64,000 nucleotides of DNA. Origin: Stutzerimonas stutzeri KOS6 (GTDB taxonomy: Bacteria > Pseudomonadota > Gammaproteobacteria > Pseudomonadales > Pseudomonadaceae). Under the pieces are notes generated by a model. The model had not been told where the DNA came from, made no database searches, and saw only the letters and a program-made list of their open reading frames with translations. Positions 1 through 9,241 of the stretch are shown piece after piece (positions within the stretch are counted from its first letter, which is position 1; the number at the start of each line of letters is the position of its first letter). The translations under genes were made by a program, and so were the position numbers. The stretch spans positions 583,095-647,094 of the forward strand of contig NZ_KK020677.1 in the NCBI RefSeq assembly GCF_000307775.2, written 5' to 3'.

Positions 1-110
1 GCGCCAAAGTGGCCGTGCATCTGGAGCAGCCGCTCGACATCGACTACGACGCCAAGGGGCGTCGGGTCCACCACCGCACCGGAGAAGCCCATGCATCGGA
101 TCTGGATTGA
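1..110 (+). CDS. ICE conjugation protein, TIGR03752-like, C-terminal end (partial)
   Basis: An open frame enters from the left edge (first full codon at base 3) and ends at the TGA of bases 108-110. Only about 35 residues are present, hydrophilic and ending HASDLD. The identification rests mainly on position: in ICEclc-type elements the TIGR03752 (VirB10/TrbI-like) gene directly precedes the TIGR03751 lipoprotein gene found next. The stop lies inside the next gene, a 20-base overlap that suggests translational coupling. The family assignment is inference from synteny. Confidence 0.55.
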   Translation, partial: AKVAVHLEQPLDIDYDAKGRRVHHRTGEAHASDLD

Positions 111-525
111 CGCGGCCGCCGTGCTGCTGGCGGCCACCCTGCTCGGCGGCTGCGCTACCAGCAAGGAGAAGCTGCTGCCGCACGGCGACAGCACCATGCT
201 CGACATCTGGCATCAGGAGACCGGCGGAAGCGCGGGCGGCGGCCAGGCCGCCCGGCAACTGCTCGATGCGCGCCAGGGCCTGCGCCGGCCGCTGACCGAG
301 GCCGATGTGCAGGCGGCGCCAGGCATGCAGGCGCGCTACACCCGTACCGCGCAGAACGAGATTCACCGCCAGTTCCACCGCCTGCCGAATCCCGACCTGG
401 TGATGTACGTGTTCCCGCACCTGGCGGGCACCGACCCGGTGCCGGTGCCCGGCTACAGCACGGTGTTCCCGCTCTACCAGCGCGTGCAGTACGCGATGCC
501 GGGCGAGCGCGTGGAGGACTACTGA
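91..525 (+). CDS. ICE transfer lipoprotein, TIGR03751 family
   Basis: A 144-residue protein with a lipoprotein signal: a short charged start, a hydrophobic stretch and the lipobox LLGGC at about residues 18-22, so the mature protein should be anchored to the outer membrane. The family is a small conserved part of the mating-pair-formation set of ICEclc/PAGI-2-type elements and probably corresponds to the small VirB7-like lipoprotein; its exact role is unknown. The gene overlaps the preceding one by 20 bases, and its stop overlaps the start of the ATPase gene by one base, so the three are one translational unit. Confidence 0.8.
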   Translation: MHRIWIDAAAVLLAATLLGGCATSKEKLLPHGDSTMLDIWHQETGGSAGGGQAARQLLDARQGLRRPLTEADVQAAPGMQARYTRTAQNEIHRQFHRLPNPDLVMYVFPHLAGTDPVPVPGYSTVFPLYQRVQYAMPGERVEDY

Positions 526-3413
526 TGGCCTGGTCGCTGCCGTGGTCACGCAAGCCCGACGCATCGCCTGCTGACGCCGTAGATGCGGCCGATGATGCCT
601 GGGCACGGCACGTAACGGCCTTGGCGGCACAGGGTGTCGCCGAGCCGGGCAGCGCGCTCGGCCGGGGCCGGCGCAGGCCGGCCACCCAGGCCGACCACGA
701 TGCGCTCTATGGGGTCGCGCCGTCGTTCGCGGACTTGCTGCCCTGGGTCGAGTATCTGCCCGACACCAAGTGCATGCTGCTGGAAGATGGCCAGTCGGTG
801 GCGGCCTTCTTCGAGCTGGCGCCGGTCGGCACCGAGGGCCGCGAGATGGCCTGGCTGTGGCAGGCGCGCGATGCGCTGGAGAACGCCCTGCAGGACTCCT
901 TCGACGAGTTGGACGACAACCCCTGGGTGGTGCAGCTCTACGCTCAGGACGAGGCCGACTGGGACAACTATCTGCGCTCCCTGGCGAACTATCTGCAGCC
1001 GCGTGCGCAGGGCAGCGCGTTCAGCGACTTCTACCTACGCTTCTTCGCCCATCACCTGCGGGCCATCGCCAAGCCGGGTGGCCTGTTCGAGGACACCACG
1101 GTGACGCGCCTGCCGTGGCGCGGCCAGGTCCGGCGCGTGCGCATGGTGGTCTACCGCCGCACGTCCGCGGCCCCGGCCTCGCGGCGCGGCCAGTCGCCCG
1201 AGCAGGCGCTGACCACGATCTGCGACCGCCTCGTCGGCGGGCTGGCGAATGCCGGCGTGAAAGCCCGACGTCTCGGCGCGGCGGACATCCACGCCTGGCT
1301 GATGCGCTGGTTCAACCCGAATCCGACCCTACTCGGCGCCACTGCCGAAGATCGGGAACGCTTCTACGCGCTGACCCGCTACCCGGAAGAGCGGGAGGAG
1401 GGCGAGATCGAACTCGCCGGCGGCACCGACTTCGCGCAGCGCCTGTTCTTCGGCCAGCCCCGCTCGGACGTGCCCAACGGCCTGTGGTTCTTCGACGGCA
1501 TGCCGCATCGGGTGATCGTGATGGATCGCCTGCGCACGCCACCCGTGACGGGCCATCTGACGGGCGAGACGCGCAAAGGCGGCGATGCCATGAACGCGCT
1601 GTTCGACCAGATGCCCGAGGACACGGTGATGTGCCTGACGCTGGTCGCCACGCCCCAGGACGTACTGGAGGCGCACCTCAACCACCTCGCCAGGAAGGCC
1701 GTCGGCGAGACCCTGGCCTCGGAGCAGACCCGGCAGGACGTCCAGCAGGCGCGCGGCCTGATCGGCAGCGCGCACAAGCTCTACCGCGGCGCGCTGGCTT
1801 TCTACCTGCGCGGCCGCGACCTGGCCCAGCTCGATGCGCGCGGCCTGCAGCTCGTCAACGTGATGCTCAACGCCGGCCTGCAACCGGTACGCGAAGAGGA
1901 CGAGGTGGCGCCGCTGAACAGCTATCTGCGCTGGCTGCCGTGCGTGTTCGATCCGGCTGCCGACAAGCGCCAGTGGTACACCCAGCTCATGTTCGCGCAA
2001 CACGCGGCGAACCTGGCGCCGGTCTGGGGCCGCAGCCAGGGCACGGGGCATCCGGGCATCACGTTCTTCAACCGCGGCGGCGGTCCGATCACCTTCGATC
2101 CGTTGAACCGCCTCGACCGGCAGATGAACGCGCATCTGTTCCTGTTCGGCCCCACGGGCTCGGGCAAGAGCGCGACGCTCAACAACATCCTGAATCAGGT
2201 GACGGCGATCTATCGGCCGCGCCTGTTCATCGTCGAGGCGGGCAACAGCTTCGGCCTGTTTGGCGACTTCGCGGCACGGCTGGGTCTCACCGTGCATCGG
2301 GTGAAACTTGCACCCGGCGCGGGCGTCAGTCTGGCTCCGTTCGCCGACGCCTGGCGCCTGGTCGATACGCCGAGCCAGGTACAGACGCTGGACGCCGATG
2401 CGCTCGACGAAGACCAGACCGATGCCGGCATGGCCGTGGAAGGTGACGAGCAGCGCGACGTGCTCGGGGAGCTGGAGATCACTGCGCGACTGATGATCAC
2501 CGGTGGCGAGGACAAGGAAGAAGCGCGCATGACCCGCGCCGACCGCAGCCTGATCCGCCAGTGCATTCTCGATGCGGCACAGCAATGCGTAGCGGAGAAG
2601 CGCACGGTGCTGACCCGCGATGTGCGCGACGCGCTGCGCGAGCGCGCCCGCGACGCCACGCTGCCTGAGATGCGGCGCGCCCGGTTGCTGGAGATGGCCG
2701 ACGCCATGGACATGTTCTGCCAGGGCGTGGACGGCGAGATGTTCGACCGGTCCGGCACGCCGTGGCCCGAGGCGGACATCACCATCGTGGACCTGGCCAC
2801 CTTCGCGCGCGAGGGCTACAACGCCCAACTCTCGATTGCCTACATCTCGCTCATCAACACCGTCAACAACATCGCCGAGCGCGACCAGTTCCTGGGCCGC
2901 CCGATCATCAACGTGACGGACGAAGGCCACATCATCACGAAGAACCCGCTGCTCGCGCCCTACGTGGTCAAGATCACCAAGATGTGGCGCAAGCTCGGCG
3001 CCTGGTTCTGGCTCGCCACGCAGAACCTGGACGACCTGCCGAAAGCGGCCGAGCCCATGCTCAACATGATCGAGTGGTGGATCTGCCTGTCGATGCCACC
3101 CGATGAAGTCGAGAAGATCGCGCGCTTCCGCGAACTCAACGCTTCGCAGAAGGCGCTGATGCTCTCGGCACGCAAGGAGGCCGGCAAGTTCAGCGAGGGC
3201 GTCATCCTGTCCAAGTCGATGGAAGTGCTGTTCCGCGCTGTGCCGCCCAGCCTCTACCTGGCGATGGCGATGACCGAGCCCGAGGAGAAGGCCGAACGCT
3301 TCCAGTTGATGCAGCAGCACGGCATCAGCGAGCTGGATGCCGCCTTCCGCGTGGCCGAGAAGATCGACCGTGCGCGGGGCATCGAACCTCTGACGCTGGA
3401 CACGTTGGCCTGA
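525..3413 (+). CDS. Conjugative transfer ATPase, VirB4/TraC-like, TIGR03744 family
   Basis: A 962-residue protein, the usual size for the TIGR03744 (PFL_4706-type) ATPase of ICEs. A Walker A motif, GPTGSGKS, lies near residues 542-549, followed by a hydrophobic strand (LFIVEAGNSFG). The Walker B-like stretch IINVTDEGHII and the motif WLATQNLDDL lie in the last third, as in VirB4 and TraC. The N-terminal half is the non-catalytic VirB4 domain that contacts the membrane channel. This cytoplasmic motor should power assembly of the type IV secretion channel and pilus. It starts within the last codon of the lipoprotein gene and is followed after 13 bases by the DsbA-like gene. A 701-residue frame on the opposite strand is only a shadow of its high-GC codons. 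Confidence 0.93.
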   Translation: MAWSLPWSRKPDASPADAVDAADDAWARHVTALAAQGVAEPGSALGRGRRRPATQADHDALYGVAPSFADLLPWVEYLPDTKCMLLEDGQSVAAFFELAPVGTEGREMAWLWQARDALENALQDSFDELDDNPWVVQLYAQDEADWDNYLRSLANYLQPRAQGSAFSDFYLRFFAHHLRAIAKPGGLFEDTTVTRLPWRGQVRRVRMVVYRRTSAAPASRRGQSPEQALTTICDRLVGGLANAGVKARRLGAADIHAWLMRWFNPNPTLLGATAEDRERFYALTRYPEEREEGEIELAGGTDFAQRLFFGQPRSDVPNGLWFFDGMPHRVIVMDRLRTPPVTGHLTGETRKGGDAMNALFDQMPEDTVMCLTLVATPQDVLEAHLNHLARKAVGETLASEQTRQDVQQARGLIGSAHKLYRGALAFYLRGRDLAQLDARGLQLVNVMLNAGLQPVREEDEVAPLNSYLRWLPCVFDPAADKRQWYTQLMFAQHAANLAPVWGRSQGTGHPGITFFNRGGGPITFDPLNRLDRQMNAHLFLFGPTGSGKSATLNNILNQVTAIYRPRLFIVEAGNSFGLFGDFAARLGLTVHRVKLAPGAGVSLAPFADAWRLVDTPSQVQTLDADALDEDQTDAGMAVEGDEQRDVLGELEITARLMITGGEDKEEARMTRADRSLIRQCILDAAQQCVAEKRTVLTRDVRDALRERARDATLPEMRRARLLEMADAMDMFCQGVDGEMFDRSGTPWPEADITIVDLATFAREGYNAQLSIAYISLINTVNNIAERDQFLGRPIINVTDEGHIITKNPLLAPYVVKITKMWRKLGAWFWLATQNLDDLPKAAEPMLNMIEWWICLSMPPDEVEKIARFRELNASQKALMLSARKEAGKFSEGVILSKSMEVLFRAVPPSLYLAMAMTEPEEKAERFQLMQQHGISELDAAFRVAEKIDRARGIEPLTLDTLA

Positions 3414-3426
3414 CGGGAGCAACACG

Positions 3427-4170
3427 ATGCGCATGCCCTCATTCGCCCGCCGTCATCCCTGGATCGGTCTGCTGATCGTGGCGACGACTGGGGTTGCCTC
3501 GTGGATGCTGCTGCGCGCGCCGCATCCGGCAACCGAGCCCATGTCCCTGGCCGCCGCCGGGTCCGAAGCGTCGAAACCGGCCGGCCCGCCCTGGCTGTAT
3601 GGCCGTGCCGATGCGCGCTTCACGGTGGTCGGGTACGCCGACCTGGAGTGTCCGTACTGCCGGACCTACTTCCCCGCGCTCAAGCGCTGGATCGACGCCC
3701 ATCCCGAGGTGAACTGGCAGTGGCACCACCTGCCGCTGTCCATGCACGAGCCGGCCGCGACCGCCGGGGCACGCCTGGCCGAGTGCGCGGGCGAGACGGG
3801 CGGACATGCCACGTTCTGGCAGGCCGTGGCGTGGCTCTACTCGAATACCCGTGGCGACGGCCAGGGCCTGCCGGAGGGCCTGCGCTATCCCGACCTCACA
3901 CCAACCATGCAGGGTTGTCTCGACAGCGATCGCCCCGATGCGGTCATCCGTGCCCAGGCGGCGGAAGCGGCACAGCAGGGCATCGCGGCGACGCCGGCCT
4001 TGCAACTGCGCGACCGCGAGTCCGGCAAGACCCTCCTGCTGCATGGTCCCGTCGAAGACGATGCCTTGCTGTCGGCCATCGATCTGCTCGCCGCCGGCAG
4101 CACGACCGCAGCCGAACCCACCCATTCCCCAGACATGCCCGCCGGCGTTGCCGGTGACATGCCCAGGTAG
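3427..4170 (+). CDS. DsbA-family thiol-disulfide protein of the ICE transfer region
   Basis: A 247-residue protein with an N-terminal membrane/signal segment (residues about 11-30, WIGLLIVATTGVASWMLL) and a thioredoxin-fold active site, CPYC, at residues 75-78 within DLECPYCRTYFP. The conserved proline loop reads ATPALQL. Proteins of this type act in the periplasm and form or shuffle disulfides; several products encoded downstream (TraH-, TraU- and TraG-like) are cysteine-rich and likely clients. It lies 13 bases after the ATPase gene in the same operon, a position conserved in ICEclc-like elements. The C-terminal tail of about 25 residues is low-complexity. Confidence 0.88.
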   Translation: MRMPSFARRHPWIGLLIVATTGVASWMLLRAPHPATEPMSLAAAGSEASKPAGPPWLYGRADARFTVVGYADLECPYCRTYFPALKRWIDAHPEVNWQWHHLPLSMHEPAATAGARLAECAGETGGHATFWQAVAWLYSNTRGDGQGLPEGLRYPDLTPTMQGCLDSDRPDAVIRAQAAEAAQQGIAATPALQLRDRESGKTLLLHGPVEDDALLSAIDLLAAGSTTAAEPTHSPDMPAGVAGDMPR

Positions 4171-4365
4171 CCATCGATCTTCAAGGCTGCGGCGCGGCTC
4201 GTCCGCGTTGATCGAAACCCGTTCGCATCGCATCCCTTGACGCGAACAGCCACCGCACCCGCGGTGGTGGATGCCCGCTCGTCACCTGTTCCATCCCCAT
4301 CGTCCCCAGGAGGGTTTGCCCTCCAGGGGCAGGCGCCCTCCGATCTCATCCATTGGAGGTTCGCC

Positions 4366-4860
4366 ATGTCTCTCGTCATCGCCGACTCCCGCCCGGAGTC
4401 GCTCACCCTGATCGCCGCCCAGCACGAAGACTGGATCATCCGGCAGGCCATCACCCTGCTGGAGAACCGCGTGTTCAAGGCCGGTCCGGCGCTGGGCAGT
4501 CCCGCCGCCGTGCGCGACTACCTGCGCCTGAAACTGGTCGCGGAGCCGAACGAAATCTTCGCCGTCGTGTTTCTCGACAACCAGCACCAGGTGCTCGCCT
4601 TCGAGCCGCTGTTCAAGGGCACGGTCGACCAGACTTCGGTGTATCCGAGGGTGGTGGTCCAGCGTGCGCTGGCGCTCAACGCTTCGGCGCTGATCCTGGC
4701 GCATCAGCACCCCTCGGGGAACACCGAGCCCTCGGCCGCTGATCGTGCGATCACCGAGCGGCTGAAGAGTGCCCTGGCCACCGTCGATGTCCGGGTGCTG
4801 GACCACTTCATCGTCGGCAAGGGCAGCCCGTACTCGTTCGCCGAAGCCGGCTTACTGTAG
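4366..4860 (+). CDS. radC: RadC-like JAB-domain protein
   Basis: A 164-residue protein that is essentially the JAB/MPN domain of RadC. The zinc-binding signature [14 protein letters not shown] is visible, with His113 and His115 and the downstream Asp. It lacks the N-terminal helix-hairpin-helix part of chromosomal RadC, as is usual for the short RadC proteins of ICEs and prophages. The start at 4366 is chosen because GGAGG lies 8 bases upstream; the open frame extends back to 4237, but that stretch is proline-rich and has no ribosome site. The function of RadC is unsettled, and a direct repair role is not established. A terminator-like hairpin follows at 4865. Confidence 0.88.
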   Translation: MSLVIADSRPESLTLIAAQHEDWIIRQAITLLENRVFKAGPALGSPAAVRDYLRLKLVAEPNEIFAVVFLDNQHQVLAFEPLFKGTVDQTSVYPRVVVQRALALNASALILAHQHPSGNTEPSAADRAITERLKSALATVDVRVLDHFIVGKGSPYSFAEAGLL

Positions 4861-4864
4861 TCCG

Positions 4865-4888
4865 CAGGCGTCCCTCCGGGGGCGCCTG
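4865..4888 (+). terminator. Rho-independent terminator-like hairpin after radC
   Basis: CAGGCG (4865-4870) pairs with CGCCTG (4883-4888), and the interior CCC/GGG can extend the stem. A modest T-rich stretch (TTCCTCTT) follows. It lies 5 bases after the radC stop, at the left border of the inserted methyltransferase/nuclease cassette, and would insulate the cassette from the transfer operon. Confidence 0.6.
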
Positions 4889-4972
4889 TTCCTCTTGCCC
4901 CTCTCCACAAGAACTGCCATGAACGGTTCCGGTTGCCACCTTGGCGATGCGTTCTGATGGTCACGATTTCGG

Positions 4973-4996
4973 AAGCTTGCAAGCTTGCAAGCTTGC
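4973..4996. repeat. Three tandem perfect copies of AAGCTTGC
   Basis: The octamer AAGCTTGC occurs three times without spacer (4973-4980, 4981-4988, 4989-4996). Each copy contains the palindrome AAGCTT. The array lies about 90 bases before the start of the HTH gene of the restriction-like cassette, in the only noncoding stretch upstream of it. An operator for that HTH protein is a reasonable inference; it is untested. Confidence 0.7.
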
Positions 4997-5085
4997 GGGA
5001 TACGCGGCTGAACCGGCCTTTATTTGTTGAGAGGCACACCTTTACATGGCAGAATGTGCGTATTTTCTAGTTGCCAGCAACGCGA

Positions 5086-5562
5086 ATGTCTGCCGTCACC
5101 GCCATCCAGTACACTCAGGATCAGATGCGCACGCTAACTGGCGTGTCCGCCGAAACGGTGCGGCATTGGCGCAAGACCGTGCCCTACTTGGCGTCCAAGA
5201 CCGGGAAGGCTGCCCGATTCACCTTCGCCGATCTCCTTGGCTTGGCCGTTACCAATGAGCTGGTCAGCTCATTGGGCGTGCACATCGCCACCGTCAGCGT
5301 CGGCGTGGACGCGCTTTTTCGGTTGCTGAGCACCAGTGGCGCGTTGGCGCTGAACGGGTCTGTGGCGTTCGTGACGCCCACTTTGGCGAACCTGTGCGAT
5401 ATCGGCCCCGAGGGGGTTGGGCCGGCGCCGGCCCAACCGACTCTCGTGATCCCGCTCGATCCGTTGATCATGCGGCTTCAGCAGCACATGCTGCCGATCG
5501 TCCCGACGCCGAGCCAGGCAGCGTTGCCGTTTCCACCCGAAGCTATCCGGAGTAGGGCGTGA
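5086..5562 (+). CDS. MerR-like helix-turn-helix protein, first gene of the restriction-like cassette
   Basis: A 158-residue protein. Residues about 6-50 form a MerR-type winged helix: YTQDQMRTLTGVSAETVRHW, then a basic stretch and RFTFADLLGLAV, the usual layout of recognition helix and wing. The rest is hydrophobic and proline-rich and resembles nothing I can name. The ATG at 5086 is preferred to an in-frame TTG at 5071; neither has a strong ribosome site. Its stop overlaps the methyltransferase start by 4 bases (GTGA), so the two are coupled. It may act as a controller of the cassette or as a DNA-binding specificity or assembly factor. Not a named family to my knowledge. Confidence 0.7.
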   Translation: MSAVTAIQYTQDQMRTLTGVSAETVRHWRKTVPYLASKTGKAARFTFADLLGLAVTNELVSSLGVHIATVSVGVDALFRLLSTSGALALNGSVAFVTPTLANLCDIGPEGVGPAPAQPTLVIPLDPLIMRLQQHMLPIVPTPSQAALPFPPEAIRSRA

Positions 5563-8522
5563 ACACTGCCACGCTGGAACAGGTGCTCGCCGCAACCGGC
5601 TACCTGCCGGACGGGCGACCCGCGCCCGGCCTTCGGTTGGGGGCTGAGGCGCAGTCCTCGCGCCACGGCCGCGTTTTTGTTCCGGACGCATTGTGGCGCA
5701 GCGCGTCGTCGTTGACCGTCTACTTCAAGTTTGAGCAAAGCGCGCCTGCAGACGATCTGGTCAGCCAGTGGCGACGAGAGGTCTGGAACGAGGGGTTCGC
5801 GCCGTTGCTGTGGGTGATCTCGCCGCAGCGTATCGACCTGTACAACGGTTTCGGCACACCCGCGAAAGAAGGCGATGCCCAGAGACATTTGATTCGGCGT
5901 TTCGAGAACATCGAAGCTTCGCTTCATGAACTGGACGAGTTGGCCGGCCGACTGGCGATCGAGACGGGCCAATTCTGGGCCCAGGTGCCGGCCATCGATC
6001 GCAAGACCAGCGTCGATCAGAAGCTCCTGTCTGACCTTGGATGTCTCGAACGCGATTTGGTCGCAGGCAATCTCGCGCGCGATGCGGCGCAGGCCTTGAT
6101 TGGGCGCGTGATCTTCACCCAGTACCTGATTGACCGCGAGATCGTCAGTGCGGCGCGGTTGAAGCGGGTATGCGGCCGCACGGCGTTGCCGGCGATCCTG
6201 CGCGACCGGCCAGCGACCAGCAAGCTGTTCGCATGGCTGGCCCAGACCTTCAACGGCGATATGTTTCCGCCCTCGTCGGTGAAAACGACACCAGCCGCTC
6301 ACCATTTGACGCGGGTTGCGGAGTTCCTGGAGGCTGTCGATCCTGAAAGCGGGCAACTCAGCTTCTTCCCCTACCAGTTCGACGTGATTCCGGTCGAGCT
6401 CATCAGCTCGATCTACGAGCAGTTTGCACATGCTGAGCCGCAGACTGGAGGAAAGCGCACAGAAGCGTTGCGAAACGGCGTGCACTACACGCGACTGTCC
6501 GTCGTCTCGCTGGTCCTCGATGAGGTCATGGATGGTCTATCTGGACGGGAGTCGGTGCTGGATTTGACGTGCGGCTCCGGTGTCTTCCTGGTCGAAGCGC
6601 TGCGGCGCTTGGTTCATCTTCGCTCGCAAGGTCAGCCGCCCACGAGGGAGCTGATCCGCTCGACGCTCTACGGGCAGGTGTATGGCGTAGACATTAGCGA
6701 AGCCGCGATTCGCGTCGCTGCGTTCAGCCTGTACCTGGCTGCGCTTGAGCTGGACCCTGACCCGCAACCACCGCAGTCCCTGAAGTTCCAGCCATTGATC
6801 GGCAGGACATTGCTCGTCGGTGACGCTCGTACTGTCGAACGTGATGGAGATGGCAAGGCCGTGCTGGCGACGCCGACAGGGCTGAAGCAGTTCGACCTTA
6901 TCGTGGGCAATCCCCCTTGGAGCTTTAGGGGGCAGACAGGAACCGAAGCGCGGCGCAAGACCAGGGTTGCGGGCGTACCTGCGCAACCGCGCGGTGAAGG
7001 CTTGGATTTCGTGTTGCGAGCGGCGGAGTTCTCACATGAGAAGACCCGTTTCGGCATCATTCTTAGCGCGATGCCGTTCTTCAGCCGCAGCGGCACCGGC
7101 ATGGCAGCAGCTCAGCATGTGATGCGAGCCGTGGCTCCGATCACCTTGGTAAATCTGTCCAATTTGTGCAGTTGGCTCTTCGCGACAGCGGCTATGCCCG
7201 CAGTGGTTCTCTTTGCCCGTCATCGACCGAAGCAGCGAACGGATCAGGTCACGGTCGTTCAGATCCCGTGGACGCCCAGCGGTGCAAGGACTCATTCGTT
7301 CGAGGTGGCGCCGAGTGACGTCATCACTTTGACACTCGACGAGATCCAAGAACAGCCGTTGAAGCTCAAGGCAGCAGCCGTTGGCCGGCGCCGTGACCTC
7401 CTATTGCTGGATGACTTGACTTCGGCCCACAGAAATCTGGGCGAGCAACTCTCATTACTCGACACTACCTTCCAGGTTGGATTGATTCGCGGGGCCCCAG
7501 AGAATCAGACGCGCGATGCTCGCCCGCTAAAGGGATTGGATGTACTGCAAGTCAAAGACATGCAGCACTTCAACATTCCCGATGATTTGCCGACTTTCAG
7601 CCAATCGAAGGCACAATGGCCACGATCGCGGGAGATATATCAAGCCCCGCTTCTCATCGTGAAGGAAATGCTTCTGGGGAGTCCACGCGTCTTGGCGGCC
7701 GTCTCCGAGCGGGATCTCGTCTTCACGAACTCATACTTCGCAGTGTCTCTTCCGAGAGGGCACACGCGGACGGCACATTTGCTTGCCACCGTGTTGAGTT
7801 CTGCTTTTGCGACATGGTTCTTCTATCTGACCGCTGCAGAGTTTGGAATCTACAAGAGGAAGCTGCTGGCTCGCGACCTCAGCTTCCTACCGGTGCCTAA
7901 TTTCACGAGCGCAGTGAAATCTGAGGCTGGCCAGCGCCTGCTGCAGATTGAGAAGAATCTGCGCGCCAACGGCACCGACGAGAGGGGATGGGCTGAACTG
8001 GACGAAGCTGTCTTCGATCTGTACGAACTGAACGATGCCGACCGAACTGTCATTCGAGACGGCCTCCTTCGCGCCGGGTGGCAATGGGAAACCGGCCGCG
8101 AATCATCCGTGGAGCCATCGGACAGTCGTACTGAGGTCACGGCGTATGCCAAGACGTTCCTGTCCGTTATCGAGGATTGGCTTTCCGTTCGCAATAAGCG
8201 GCACATGCGCGCCGAAGTGCTCGACTTGCCAAGCAGTTCGGCCTTGCGCGTCGTGCGCTTTGTCTTGGAAGAGGGGCCGGGTAATGCGAGCGTGAGCGTC
8301 GTGGCACCACAAGGCGAATTGGGTGAAGTACTGGCACGTATCGGCAGGCGCCTGAAAGTCAAGATTGCGACCGCGCTCAGTGCAGAGCGGGAATTGCGAG
8401 TGCACGGACGCAACGAAGTCGTGATCATCAAGCCAGCAGCGCGGCGCTACTGGATGGGCATAGCGGCACTGGAAGATGCCGATGCAGTGGTCGCGGAGAG
8501 CTTTTCAGGGGGCAAAGTTTGA
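5559..8522 (+). CDS. N6-adenine DNA methyltransferase of a type IIG/Eco57I- or PglX-like architecture
   Basis: A 987-residue protein starting with GTG in a 4-base overlap with the preceding gene. The AdoMet site (motif I) is VLDLTCGSGVFLVEAL, residues about 331-346, followed by YGVDIS. The catalytic motif IV is DLIVGNPPW, about residues 446-454, diagnostic of N6-adenine methylation. Residues 1-300 are an alpha-rich leader region; residues about 600-850 have the irregular composition of a target-recognition region (SFLPVPNF resembles the boundary seen in type I/IIG enzymes). I see no clear nuclease motif within it, consistent with a separate nuclease being supplied by the next gene. It probably modifies host DNA at a non-palindromic site. 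Confidence 0.85.
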   Translation: MNTATLEQVLAATGYLPDGRPAPGLRLGAEAQSSRHGRVFVPDALWRSASSLTVYFKFEQSAPADDLVSQWRREVWNEGFAPLLWVISPQRIDLYNGFGTPAKEGDAQRHLIRRFENIEASLHELDELAGRLAIETGQFWAQVPAIDRKTSVDQKLLSDLGCLERDLVAGNLARDAAQALIGRVIFTQYLIDREIVSAARLKRVCGRTALPAILRDRPATSKLFAWLAQTFNGDMFPPSSVKTTPAAHHLTRVAEFLEAVDPESGQLSFFPYQFDVIPVELISSIYEQFAHAEPQTGGKRTEALRNGVHYTRLSVVSLVLDEVMDGLSGRESVLDLTCGSGVFLVEALRRLVHLRSQGQPPTRELIRSTLYGQVYGVDISEAAIRVAAFSLYLAALELDPDPQPPQSLKFQPLIGRTLLVGDARTVERDGDGKAVLATPTGLKQFDLIVGNPPWSFRGQTGTEARRKTRVAGVPAQPRGEGLDFVLRAAEFSHEKTRFGIILSAMPFFSRSGTGMAAAQHVMRAVAPITLVNLSNLCSWLFATAAMPAVVLFARHRPKQRTDQVTVVQIPWTPSGARTHSFEVAPSDVITLTLDEIQEQPLKLKAAAVGRRRDLLLLDDLTSAHRNLGEQLSLLDTTFQVGLIRGAPENQTRDARPLKGLDVLQVKDMQHFNIPDDLPTFSQSKAQWPRSREIYQAPLLIVKEMLLGSPRVLAAVSERDLVFTNSYFAVSLPRGHTRTAHLLATVLSSAFATWFFYLTAAEFGIYKRKLLARDLSFLPVPNFTSAVKSEAGQRLLQIEKNLRANGTDERGWAELDEAVFDLYELNDADRTVIRDGLLRAGWQWETGRESSVEPSDSRTEVTAYAKTFLSVIEDWLSVRNKRHMRAEVLDLPSSSALRVVRFVLEEGPGNASVSVVAPQGELGEVLARIGRRLKVKIATALSAERELRVHGRNEVVIIKPAARRYWMGIAALEDADAVVAESFSGGKV

Positions 8523-9190
8523 GGATCCCCTATGAGACACCTCCTGCACTGGGCAGAGAGTTCATTGAACTTGAGCCCGAGGTTGTGGCGGTCATTCTGC
8601 TGACACTGGCCGCAGGTTGGCAGCGAGCATGCGCAGCCGAGGACGTGAATGCCAACGCTGGAGAGGTAATCATGACCGAGCGCCTGCGGGACGGGATGCG
8701 CATTGCGCTGAAGAACTCCCCGTGGAAGCAGATCATGGTGCTACCTGGCACGGAATCGCGATCTAAAAGCAACGTGATGCTACCAGACGGACGTACCGAC
8801 ATCCCGCTGGCGTTCGTCGAAATTTTCTTGCGCACGCAGGAGCATGATCCGCACGCGATCATCGAATGCAAACGAATCGCCGGGTCGGACACTCACTTGT
8901 GTCGAGAGTACGTCGTCGAGGGCATGGATCGATTCATCCAGGAGAAGTACGGCGAGAACCATGCTATCGGCTTCATGGTGGGGTACGTTCTTGCCGGCGT
9001 TCCTTCGGAATCCGCGGATGGCGTCAACGCTTACTTGAGAAGAGTTTCGCGCTCGGTAGATCGCCTCGCCCCGAGCGACATCAGTGACGGGACTTGGCAG
9101 AGCCTACACGCACGCTCCAAGCCGTCGATGCCGATTCGCTTACAGCATGCGTTTCTTGGGTTCGCGGGCACCTCAGCGTCCCGCACCTGA
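8519..9190 (+). CDS. PD-(D/E)XK-like nuclease, third gene of the cassette
   Basis: A 223-residue protein beginning with TTG in a TTGA overlap with the methyltransferase stop; AGGGGG lies 7 bases before it. Residues 90-118 carry the spacing expected of a PD-(D/E)XK core: DGRTDI (Asp94), a hydrophobic strand, then IIECKRI (Glu116, Lys118). A following helix (YVVEGMDRFIQEKYG) contains a glutamine in the position often conserved in restriction-type nucleases, and IGFMVGYVL is the next core strand. A cleaving subunit for the upstream methyltransferase is the simplest reading. The fold is inferred from the motif only, and no close family is recognised. Confidence 0.65.
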   Translation: MRIPYETPPALGREFIELEPEVVAVILLTLAAGWQRACAAEDVNANAGEVIMTERLRDGMRIALKNSPWKQIMVLPGTESRSKSNVMLPDGRTDIPLAFVEIFLRTQEHDPHAIIECKRIAGSDTHLCREYVVEGMDRFIQEKYGENHAIGFMVGYVLAGVPSESADGVNAYLRRVSRSVDRLAPSDISDGTWQSLHARSKPSMPIRLQHAFLGFAGTSASRT

Positions 9191-9241
9191 TCTCCGCCTC
9201 CGACAGGAGGCAATCACAACGCTCACAACGGCATAGGGTAT

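Noticed and set aside
1329-3434. 701-codon leftward open frame opposite the conjugative ATPase gene
   Set aside because: It mirrors the third-base GC bias of the true gene; the sense frame has Walker motifs and known family structure, the antisense product none.
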